Shown here piece by piece: positions 57,101 to 63,686 of a DNA stretch of 64,000 nt. The notes beneath the pieces are model-generated. The model made no database searches, was not told where the DNA came from, and saw only the letters and a program-made list of their open reading frames with translations. How positions within the stretch are numbered: the first letter of the stretch is position 1; each line of letters opens with the position of its first letter. This DNA is from Chryseobacterium arachidis (GTDB lineage: Bacteria > Bacteroidota > Bacteroidia > Flavobacteriales > Weeksellaceae): contig NZ_FQUT01000003.1 in NCBI RefSeq assembly GCF_900129245.1, forward strand, positions 372,001 to 436,000, read 5' to 3'. The translations under genes were made by a program, and so were the position numbers.

Positions 57101-57281
57101 TTTCGACAGGTACGGAAAAGAGATATTCAAACCTACTACAAACACTCCGATTTGGGACGGAAAATACTTGAGAAACCCTCTCCCTACAGGAACTTATTGG
57201 TACAAATTACAATGGGAAGACAGAGTAAATAAAAAGCCCATACATCTTTCCGGATGGATTCTCTTGAAGAACAGGGATTAG
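54144..57281 (+). CDS. large Ig-like repeat surface protein with T9SS type B sorting domain
   Basis: This 1045-residue protein from ATG 54144 has a signal peptide (MLKKLLFPVFLILYISTFAQ). An N-terminal jelly-roll-like domain (NHSVWYKFTIATSGTLTFDL) is followed by about six Ig-like repeats of 75-90 residues with the words ITLTSSNATGNTWSTGATTQ and GTYTLTSTNG. The last 95 residues (NVITPNSDGINDVIDF, GIFDRYGKEIF, GTYWYKL) are a type B sorting domain (gliding-motility C-terminal family). It is a probable adhesin. An upstream ATG (54087) gives a poor signal peptide and was not chosen. Confidence 0.9.
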   Translation: MLKKLLFPVFLILYISTFAQEDCASAITVCGNSNINYTPVGIGSTNETLGGCLSYENHSVWYKFTIATSGTLTFDLAPTGPVDYDWAIYGPNVTCANRGTPVRCNASGYFVNTGMNMTNTNTSSGAGNTDPYCKYMDVVAGETYYLYIDNWSSTVYTFNLTWGGTATFVSPFTNSTLAPNPFIAPGNPGPSANSPREINICSNSSTFDFNTLSPGILNGNPNFSVSYYSSANNAATGSNPITAPIAVNTGSTYYYNISYQDPNNPNNSINSCKQTNAIVFKDKSLTATINASSTKLCPNGNITLTSSNATGNTWSTGATTQSITVTTPGTYTLTSTNGICTSPQTSVTITQDTNPNPQISGNLILCDSPSTILTATSTGTGNTYLWSTGATTATITVTTPGIYTVTVKTPANCQYTQYATVIQGDIPTAQNASLTNCSNTANATFDLTTAQPNISTTSGVTFDYYVNQADALAGNTSTIATPTTYNTGNTTIYVRVKSATCAKVVSLQLNVTLLASPTITSSSSTICFGGTVVLTSSATSGNTWSNGATTQSITVNSAGTYSLTNSNGTCTSAAVSATITAESNPNLQISGNLTACGASTLLTATSNGTGNTYTWSTGATTAAINATASGTYTVTMTTPANCQYTKSVTVTLDPPITVNIAAPLQINCTTSQITLNATASIYQPGATFLWTATGGGNIVSGANTLTPIVNNSGTYTLTITSATPNGCIAQSSVIVIKNITPPIISISAPKLSICKGESITLTATGASTYTWTGLTGSGNTQTVSPTSTTTYTVTGIGTNGCPATTPATITITVVSEIISTLQNIEICKGDKGTLNAGSGPNYTYSWSNGATTQTIDVDTPGTYSVTINNGVCSKIFTATVAYTITPQIKEIIYNDNLLTIVVQNQGNVPLEYSIDGGVTWQVYNVFNVLRNTKYSIKVRNRGATCYTTAEYYTFFMANVITPNSDGINDVIDFSEISKYGNFEGGIFDRYGKEIFKPTTNTPIWDGKYLRNPLPTGTYWYKLQWEDRVNKKPIHLSGWILLKNRD

Positions 57282-57824
57282 TAAAATTGAGAGAGGCTAA
57301 GATTAGTGCAGATAAGTGTCGGAGAAATTCGGCACTTTATTGTTGTATGGATGAATTACAAATTGCAACTAGGTTTCTTAAAACTTTTTAAGGGTTTATT
57401 TAAATTTATAATTTACTTCTAACATTAAGGAATTAAGAATATTTAGCCTAAAAAACTTAATAAAAATCAATTATTGATTCCTTAACCTAAAATACCTTAA
57501 TTAACTGAATTTCTTAATTTTAACAAAAAAAAGAGCTATAAAAATTTATTAAATAAAATTTAAAACGGCTCTAAATTTTTCTTCAATTAACGAAAATTCT
57601 ATCTCCTGAATTTGTAAGTTTGGAAGATGTTGTGAATATTTGTCCATATTTGATTAACCGACTGCTTCCTTAGCCCCGATTGCAGTGAAAATCCCGCAAT
57701 GGAGCGGCGGAACGAAGTGGAGCCGCGCAATGAGGAATTGCAACGGAAAGCGGGATTAAGCTCCTGATAAAATTTAATATCAAAAAAGCTACAGGTAATA
57801 TTAATAGAATTTAAACAAAAGTAG
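57282..57824. other. AT-rich intergenic region with GC-rich dispersed repeat
   Basis: No gene is seen. At 57660-57765 a GC-rich insert (TTAGCCCCGATTGCAGTG ... GGAGCGGCGGAACG ... AACGGAAAGCGGGATTAAGC) stands out from the AT-rich surroundings. CCCCGATT and its near-complement GCGGGATT frame it. I recall similar elements as repeated between genes in Chryseobacterium genomes. Confidence 0.5.
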
Positions 57825-57832
57825 TATCTTTG
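57825..57832 (+). promoter_or_regulatory. -7 promoter element of ssrA
   Basis: TATCTTTG matches TAnnTTTG exactly and ends 16 bases before the mature 5' end of tmRNA. No TTG was found at the usual distance. Confidence 0.55.
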
Positions 57833-57848
57833 CATTCACTTTATTCAC

Positions 57849-58247
57849 GGGGTTGACTGGTTTCGACAGCAAGGTCAGTGGATAAGTAAGCATGCAGAGA
57901 ACCGTAGCGCGATCTCTATAATCCCTTGCTACAAAATTTTAACTGGCAACGAAGAGTTCGCTCTTGCAGCTTAATATCGAAGTATAGTAGATCAAGCGTT
58001 TCCCTGAAGACTTTAGTAAGGGAGCAAGATATTCCACAAATGCTCTGTTCTGCGGCATTTGATCCTGGGATATAGGAATGCGGAAATAAGTCTCGTTTCA
58101 CTTCGCGACGAGATCGAAAACCTCAGAAGATAAGCTGGAAGTTGGGTGTCTGCTCTCTGCTTCCAGTCGAAAACCAATAGTAGAATAAGCATGTAGAAAG
58201 CTTATGTATTGCTTGTTTGGACGAGGGTTCGAATCCCTCCAACTCCA
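57849..58247 (+). ncRNA. ssrA: transfer-messenger RNA (tmRNA)
   Basis: The 5' end GGGGTTGACTGGTTTCGAC and the 3' end with GGGTTCGAATCCC and CAACTCCA form the tRNA-like domain. About 90 bases in, a short reading frame ends GAA GAG TTC GCT CTT GCA GCT TAA, giving a tag that ends GNEEFALAA (frame 57945-57974). It rescues stalled ribosomes with SmpB. The length of about 399 nt is normal. Confidence 0.97.
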
Positions 58248-58250
58248 CTA

Positions 58251-58284
58251 AAAAACCTGTAAATCATTGATTTACAGGTTTTTT
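58251..58284 (+). terminator. terminator of ssrA
   Basis: AAAAACCTGTAAATCA and its complement form a nearly perfect stem followed by TTTTTT. Confidence 0.85.
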
Positions 58285-59133
58285 ATTTTTTGAGTACTAC
58301 TGTAGGTGCTAATTTCCTTCCGGGTTTATATATATCCTGATTTAGAAAATATTATTGTTTTTCTGGCTTAATCCTCCTCATTTCCTCTAGAATGTATACT
58401 TCCGCTTTCTTTAGACAAATAAAGAAGTAATGCAGTAAATACAAATTCACTCTCAGTTCGATTGACTTATATCCGCATATAAGAAACAGATTTTGGCAAT
58501 TAAGGAATTAAATTATAGGAGATTTTTTGTAAGCCGTTGAAAATGCAAGTTAAGAATACTTATAATTACATTTTTATTATGATTTAATAATATTTTTATT
58601 ATTTTTACTTGATAACTAACTTAGATTATGTTGTGCAATCGAATAAATTCCCTTCTCTATGAAATATTTAACATTGCAAAGCTGCCATTTTATTACTTTA
58701 AAAAAGGTCAGACCGAAACTCTCAAGAAGTCCTTAAATGACATTTAATATAAAGATTTATTGCAACTTATTAATAATGCAGCTAGTTGACGAAATTTAAA
58801 ATTTTACTTTATTTTTTATTAACTATTTCAGTAAGTTGAACTCAACAACGTTCATGCATTTTTTATATTATTAATATATATGGTGCACAACTGGAACAGA
58901 GTAATACAGATTCTAATGACACAATAAACATGAAAACGCAATATGCAAAAAACCTCTTTTGTATATTGCTTTTGCCTTACTCGAAAACTGCCCTTTCATA
59001 ATTAAAAAAGTATTGCAGCTACAATACTGAGCGACAAAAACCTAATGTACGTCGGATTACTTACTAATAATTGGTTAAAGGACGTAGATGATATTAAAAT
59101 AAAATTGATTACCATAACTTACATATTCATAGA
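58285..59133 (+). other. gene-poor 850-base stretch with a signal-peptide-like micro-ORF
   Basis: No conserved gene is seen. At 58930-59001 an ATG opens a 23-codon frame (MKTQYAKNLFCILLLPYSKT) that looks like a signal peptide and then stops, perhaps the remnant of an exported protein. No TAnnTTTG element was found that clearly belongs to the following gene. Confidence 0.4.
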
Positions 59134-61185
59134 ATGAAAAAAATTAACTTTTTAATTGTGCTCTTTTTCACACAATTATTTTACTCACAGCTTGATAATA
59201 TACATTATCTACAACCCCTAATTTTTGGAGCCTACGGTACCGGAGCGGCAACTATTACGGAAGAGTACATTTATTTATCAACCCCATCTACAAATAATAT
59301 CAATGTAACTGTACGAATGGCTGATGGAGCAACAATACCTAGACTTTCCGTCTACAGTATTAATGCTGGTACTACAGCAATTGTAACCAATGGCGTAATA
59401 ACATTCAGTAACACAACTCCTGTAAGAATCGCAGTTATAAATGCTTCAAATGTTGTTTTAACACCCGGAACCTCACCAATGACACGGCCTACAACTGCGG
59501 CAGGAACTATTATTCCAGCCAACGTCGGTGGGATGATATTTCAGTCAGCAGCAGACTTTTTTGTCAATTACAGGGGTTCAGACCCTTCTCAGGCAGGATC
59601 TGTTCTCACTAAAGGACGTGTGGCATTAGGGAAAAATTTTTTCTGGGGCGGAACACCTACTGAATTTACCACAATTGTTCCTGAAATTGGAAATATGGCT
59701 TCTATAATGGCAACAGAAGACAATACTGTAGTTACTATTAATAATATTGACGCCGGAACAGAATTTATCAATGGAGCCAATGCGACCCCGATCACAGGAA
59801 CGTCTATTACAAGAACGCTTCAAAAGGGACAATCCTTTGTTCTTTATGCTAAAGTAAAAGTGAATACATTCAGTTTACAAGATAGAGGCTGGCTGGGAGC
59901 AAAAATAACATCCACTAAAGATATTGCCGTTACGACAGGAGGATTAATGCAACAAGGAAGTATAGAAACAGGAACTGTTTCAAACTCCCGTGACATGGCC
60001 GTCGATCAGCTAGTACCCGTAGAACAGCTTGGAAACGAATATGTAGTAATGCAGGGGAACGGAGGAACCTACGAAAGAGTAATCGTAATTGCCACGCAAG
60101 CTAATACAACGATAACTATGAATGCCAATGTTAATCCAAGTTATACATTAGCCAATGCGGGGGACTATGTAATTGTACCCGCCACTTTTTTTACCAATAA
60201 AAATATGTATATTAAAACCAATAAAGCAGTTTATGTTTTCCATAAGATCTTTGGGAGCAGCAACCTTGCAACCAACAGCTTTATGTTTATACCACCTCTC
60301 ACATGTTTCGGACAGACAGCAGTAAACATGATACCAGATGCAAAACAGATTGGGACCACCGTATACGACAATACAGAACTTGCAGTATTAGCAGCAACAG
60401 GAACAGCAAATATACCGGTGGTAACAGTGAGCGGGACATCTCAAGCCCCGTTAGTGGCCAATGGCACAGCCGTACCGGGAAATCCCAACTGGAGAAGCTA
60501 TAGATATGATATTGCAAATGCTACCGGTGGAACCGCAACTGTAAAGAACATCAGGGTAAGCTCAGCAGGAACCATACAGGCTGAACTTATCGGAGCCAGT
60601 GGAGTCGCAGGGTTTGGGGGATATTATTCAGGTTTTGGAACCGCACCGATTGTTACCATTAATGTAGCCAATAGCCCTACTACAAGACCTTGTACGGGGA
60701 CAACAGGAAGCTCAACCTTGTCATTATCCGTAACTCCCGGCTTAGGTACTTACCAATGGTATAAGGATGGTGTTGCCATTTCCGGAGCAAATACCAGTAA
60801 CTATTCTATCCCAATAACTGATAATTCTGCAGCGGAATACAATGTAGTGGTAACTCCACCGGGAGGTTGTGTTATTTATTCCAATGTCGTTAAATCTTAT
60901 GCCTGCCCATGTTACAAACCAGGGGTTGTAGGAACTCCGGAAATTACGAAAGTCGGAATTTCAACAAGAGCTTCCAAAAGCACGATTAATTTCCCTGCAG
61001 ATGTTAACAACGGATTTATCGCCTTGGAATCTAATGATAAAGGATTAGTAATCACAAGAGTATCGGATCCGGAAATTTCAATTACCAATCCTGTTGACGG
61101 AATGATGGTTTTCGACACAGACGATGTCTGCCTGAAAATCTATGATGGAACAAAATGGAGCTGTATTAACCAAACATGCAATTAA
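59134..61185 (+). CDS. IgGFc-binding-like exported protein (surface cassette 2)
   Basis: This 683-residue protein has a signal peptide (MKKINFLIVLFFTQLFYSQ). The middle (about residues 130-400) resembles the IgGFc-binding N-terminal domain: MATEDNTVVTI, LQKGQSFVLYA, GWLGAKITSTKDIAVTTGG. An Ig-like segment with YQWYKDGVAISGA follows. The last 90 residues start CYKPGVVG, continue FIALESNDKGLVITR and VDGMMVFD, and end CINQTC, the same domain as in the protein at 32975-34939. It is followed 2 bases later by a small exported protein gene. The binding target is unknown. Confidence 0.82.
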   Translation: MKKINFLIVLFFTQLFYSQLDNIHYLQPLIFGAYGTGAATITEEYIYLSTPSTNNINVTVRMADGATIPRLSVYSINAGTTAIVTNGVITFSNTTPVRIAVINASNVVLTPGTSPMTRPTTAAGTIIPANVGGMIFQSAADFFVNYRGSDPSQAGSVLTKGRVALGKNFFWGGTPTEFTTIVPEIGNMASIMATEDNTVVTINNIDAGTEFINGANATPITGTSITRTLQKGQSFVLYAKVKVNTFSLQDRGWLGAKITSTKDIAVTTGGLMQQGSIETGTVSNSRDMAVDQLVPVEQLGNEYVVMQGNGGTYERVIVIATQANTTITMNANVNPSYTLANAGDYVIVPATFFTNKNMYIKTNKAVYVFHKIFGSSNLATNSFMFIPPLTCFGQTAVNMIPDAKQIGTTVYDNTELAVLAATGTANIPVVTVSGTSQAPLVANGTAVPGNPNWRSYRYDIANATGGTATVKNIRVSSAGTIQAELIGASGVAGFGGYYSGFGTAPIVTINVANSPTTRPCTGTTGSSTLSLSVTPGLGTYQWYKDGVAISGANTSNYSIPITDNSAAEYNVVVTPPGGCVIYSNVVKSYACPCYKPGVVGTPEITKVGISTRASKSTINFPADVNNGFIALESNDKGLVITRVSDPEISITNPVDGMMVFDTDDVCLKIYDGTKWSCINQTCN

Positions 61186-61187
61186 TT

Positions 61188-61709
61188 ATGAACTTAAATA
61201 TAAAAATACTCGCTATATCTCTTTTCATATCGGCTTTTGCAAGTGCCCAAGTTGGATTTGAAAAAACATCTGTCGACGGAAGCGGTCTCGTAGATTTTCC
61301 TTCCGGAACTACAAAAGGAATTATTCTTCCGCAAGTAAGCAACAATACAAATATGACAACTGTAGCTGAAGGAACATTTGTTTTTGACGGTGCGACTTCA
61401 AAAGTAAAATATTATAACGGTACTGAATGGATAGAGCTTACGGGAGAGGCGGGTTCTTCAAGAACACTGCTTGCAGGGGGGGAAAATAGCCAATCTAAAG
61501 GAATAATTATCGGCGCTTCCGATTCTCCTGCAGAAAAAGGAGTTTTGATTCTGGAATCTCAAGATAAGGCAATGATATTACCGAAAGTGATCGACCCCGC
61601 AACAAACGTAAAATCACCAAGCGCAGGAATGATGTGCTATGACCCGGTTGCAAAACTGGTTTGTTTTTATAACGGAACCAGTTGGGCATTTTGGGGAAAT
61701 ATTGAGTAA
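61188..61709 (+). CDS. small exported protein of surface cassette 2 (paralogue of 32413-32955)
   Basis: This 173-residue protein has a signal peptide ending SAFASAQ. It has the same two-unit layout as the cassette 1 protein: KGIILPQV then GTFVFDGATSKVKYYNGTEW, and later KAMILPKV then GMMCYDPVAKLVCFYNGTSWAFW. It starts 2 bases after the large protein gene, so translation is coupled. I chose ATG 61188, not 61176, because the latter overlaps the upstream gene and weakens the signal peptide. Function unknown. Confidence 0.82.
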   Translation: MNLNIKILAISLFISAFASAQVGFEKTSVDGSGLVDFPSGTTKGIILPQVSNNTNMTTVAEGTFVFDGATSKVKYYNGTEWIELTGEAGSSRTLLAGGENSQSKGIIIGASDSPAEKGVLILESQDKAMILPKVIDPATNVKSPSAGMMCYDPVAKLVCFYNGTSWAFWGNIE

Positions 61710-61743
61710 TTAAAAGCATTACAAATAAAATAATAAAAAGCTG

Positions 61744-61775
61744 AAAAGCCATTAGAAAACGATGGCTATTTTTGC
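61744..61775 (+). terminator. terminator of surface cassette 2
   Basis: AGCCAT (61747-61752) and ATGGCT (61762-61767) form a stem flanked by A and T runs. Confidence 0.65.
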
Positions 61776-61941
61776 TTTTTTATCCGCTAATGGCCTTGCA
61801 GTACCGAAAGTCTGTAATTTGTTTTCCTAATAAACTCTTGGACACTTAAAAGAGCTAATTATCGTATTACTAAATAGGTTTTATAGTGTCCCAAATTATT
61901 TATATTCCAAAAAATTTTCATTTTTAACAAAACAAAAACGG

Positions 61942-62251
61942 GGCTGTCTCAAAAGTGAGGCAGCTTTTTTTTATGAAAAAGGTAAGCCTTGGCTGAAGTG
62001 TCAATATGTGGAACTTGTTTTTGCAGAGCTGAAACACAACAAAAATTTTAAACGCTTCATGCTTCTGGGAAAAAACAAAGTCGAAGTAGATATAGGCATA
62101 CTCGCTATTGCCCATAACATGAAAAAAATCAAAAAAGCAGCCTGAAACAGCCAGCTTTTTTGATTTTTTTTAATCCGCTCTTAAGACGATTGCATATGAA
62201 AGTTGATTTTCTAACGAACACAAAAAAAAGAGACTGCCTTTTGAGACAGCC
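61942..62251 (+). mobile_element. internally deleted IS1182-like element (about 310 bp)
   Basis: Perfect 14-base terminal inverted repeats, GGCTGTCTCAAAAG at 61942-61955 and its complement at 62238-62251, enclose only the 3' end of a transposase gene. The element is probably immobile alone, but a full copy elsewhere could move it. No clear target duplication was found. Confidence 0.75.
61972..62145 (+). pseudogene. transposase C-terminal remnant (IS1182-like)
   Basis: The frame reads VELVFAELKHNKNFKRF, LLGKNKVEVDIGILAIAHN and MKKIKKAA before a TGA at 62143. This resembles the end of DDE transposases of the IS1182/IS5 kind. There is no start codon, and the N-terminal and catalytic parts are missing. 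Confidence 0.75.
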
Positions 62252-62256
62252 TTATT

Positions 62257-62490
62257 TTATTCATTTATGAGATTAAAAAATTGTTCAAGGGTAATTTTTC
62301 TTGCTTTGCAAATTCTATACAGTGTTTCAACAGGAATTCTATATGTATTATCACTCTTTATTTTTCTTACGGTACTTTCTTCTATATCGTGACTTTTAGC
62401 AAACGAGTTCTGTGACTTATTTTCTTTAAGCCAAGGAATCAACCAATTTTTAGTTATATACGAACAGATTTTCTCGTTTATGTCAATCAT
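62257..62490 (-). CDS. small helix-turn-helix protein (77 aa)
   Basis: This 77-residue protein from ATG 62490 (MIDINEKICSYITKNW) holds an XRE-like helix-turn-helix: NSFAKSHDIEESTVRKIKSDNTYRIPVETLYRICKARKITLEQF in broken form. An ATG at 62514 is an alternative start. It ends 5 bases from the deleted IS element. A perfect palindrome lies about 30 bases upstream of its start, between it and the divergent RNA-guided module, and may be its operator. It could regulate the module, or be a passenger of the IS. Confidence 0.75.
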   Translation of the reverse strand: MIDINEKICSYITKNWLIPWLKENKSQNSFAKSHDIEESTVRKIKSDNTYRIPVETLYRICKARKITLEQFFNLINE

Positions 62491-62520
62491 ATAACAAAAG
62501 AAATATTTTGACATTGAAAT

Positions 62521-62542
62521 ATTACGGTCGTTCGACCGTAAT
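62521..62542. promoter_or_regulatory. perfect palindrome, putative HTH operator
   Basis: ATTACGGTCG-TT-CGACCGTAAT is a perfect 10-base inverted repeat. It is much richer in GC than its surroundings. It lies between the HTH gene and the promoters of the divergent guide RNA/sigma module. Confidence 0.65.
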
Positions 62543-62561
62543 TAAATTATTTTTATTATAT

Positions 62562-62592
62562 TTGGAATAAATTATTTATAAAAGTAATTTTG
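62562..62592 (+). promoter_or_regulatory. promoter of the structured RNA/sigma/Cas12f-like operon
   Basis: TTG at 62562-62564, a 20-base spacer and TAATTTTG at 62585-62592 fit the phylum promoter. A second -7 element, TATATTTG, is at 62557-62564. The predicted RNA start is near 62597, just before the first stem of the structured RNA. Confidence 0.65.
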
Positions 62593-62596
62593 CGAT

Positions 62597-62830
62597 AGTT
62601 CAAAGAAATATAGAAGCTATTGCTTAGATTCTCGACTGGAAAACTGGCACTTTTCAAAAAGCAACGAGAGGATAAGTAAATGTGCCCACGACTTCGGCGT
62701 GGGCTCACTTATCGTTGCTTGGTATGCCAGTACCACCGGTCGGTAAGATGAGTTCCACGCCTTTCTTTTGGTGAAAATATAGTGAGTGAGTAATTTTCAA
62801 TGCTATAGCGAATTCATGTTATTAATCGAA
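62597..62830 (+). ncRNA. putative Cas12f-type guide RNA (scaffold plus guide)
   Basis: The strand folds into nested stems: CGACTGG (62633) with CCGGTCG (62736); ACTGGCA (62643) with TGCCAGT (62725); AAGCAAC (62659) with GTTGCTT (62714); GATAAGT (62671) with ACTTATC (62707); GCCCACG (62684) with CGTGGGC (62698) around ACTTCGG. After the outer stem comes CGGTAAGATG, similar from memory to the CGGTAAG segment of Cas12f tracrRNAs. A further stem TGAAAAT/ATTTTCA (62772, 62793) may be the joined repeat/anti-repeat. A guide could begin near 62808. It lies between a promoter and the sigma factor gene. The exact ends are uncertain. Confidence 0.65.
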
Positions 62831-62869
62831 GCAGTTCTTCAAGCGATAATCAGCTCAAATACACTGCTT

Positions 62870-63685
62870 ATGAAAAGAACAAACTCCTTACCCCGAATGC
62901 TTAACGAGCATCAGCTATATGAACTGCTGAAAAAAGGCAATCCTGAATCATTAGAATATATTCATTTCCGGTACAAAAGACTCCTTTTCTGGATTGGTAA
63001 ACAAATGCTTGACGATGATTTTGTCGTGGAAACACTTGTGCAGGATACATTTCTTAAACTCTGGTTACACCGTGATTCCATCGAAACTCCAAATCATATT
63101 CTTGGCTTTTTACGGTTTGTTCTGAAAAGAGACTGCATAACTTATTTCAATACTCCAAAAAATAAATTCGCACGCTTAACAGCTTCACTTGAAAGTTTTG
63201 AAAATTATCAGGATTATCTTATCGGATATGATCCTCTACAAGACAAAGAACAGCTACTTCAGCAGGAATCCGATCAAAAAAATTTTGATGAAGTCAATAA
63301 GGTCTTAAAGGTAATAAATCCCAAAAGAAAGCATCTGATTGAGCTATGCCTTCAGTATGGCTTTAGATACAAACCTATTTCAGAAGCAATGGGAAGCAGT
63401 GTCAAAGATATCAGCAATGAGGTAAGTAGGGCAATAGATGATTTAAGAAACATCCTAAAGGAAAAAGGTAATGACAAGCCACCTATTAAATCGCAGAGAA
63501 ATGAGGCTCATCAAGATGAACTCAGCAGTCAACAAATTGAAATTTTAAACAGAAGATTTGAACAGAAATCTTCATTTGCTGTAATTGCAAGAGAACTCAA
63601 ACTTTCTGAAAAAGAAGTGCATCAAGAGTTTCTTTGTGCCTATCAATATTTACAGAATCGAAACAACTCTGAAATACCTGTTTGA
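62870..63685 (+). CDS. ECF-like sigma factor with additional C-terminal HTH, linked to Cas12f-like gene
   Basis: This 271-residue protein from ATG 62870 (MKRTNSLPRMLNEHQLYELL) has a sigma region 2 (about residues 18-85: YIHFRYKRLLFWIGKQ, VQDTFLKLWLHRDS) and a sigma region 4 (about 140-200: INPKRKHLIELCLQYGF, ISEAMGSSVKDISNEV). A tail of about 70 residues then holds another helix-turn-helix (FAVIARELKLSEKEVHQEF). Common ECF factors end after region 4. The start at 62786 was rejected because those codons overlap the structured RNA. It is one base from the Cas12f-like gene. No anti-sigma gene is seen. Confidence 0.8.
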   Translation: MKRTNSLPRMLNEHQLYELLKKGNPESLEYIHFRYKRLLFWIGKQMLDDDFVVETLVQDTFLKLWLHRDSIETPNHILGFLRFVLKRDCITYFNTPKNKFARLTASLESFENYQDYLIGYDPLQDKEQLLQQESDQKNFDEVNKVLKVINPKRKHLIELCLQYGFRYKPISEAMGSSVKDISNEVSRAIDDLRNILKEKGNDKPPIKSQRNEAHQDELSSQQIEILNRRFEQKSSFAVIARELKLSEKEVHQEFLCAYQYLQNRNNSEIPV

Positions 63686-63686
63686 T

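Noticed and set aside
57916..58101. Minus-strand ORF of 61 codons
   Set aside because: It lies entirely within tmRNA.
62640..62745. Structured region as a riboswitch or simple attenuator
   Set aside because: There is no T run after the stems and no known riboswitch core. The Cas12f-like gene in the same operon makes a guide RNA more likely, but this is not proven.
62786..62869. N-terminal 28 codons of the longer sigma-factor frame (GTG start)
   Set aside because: They overlap the 3' end of the structured RNA and read like non-coding sequence; sigma region 2 starts only after ATG 62870.
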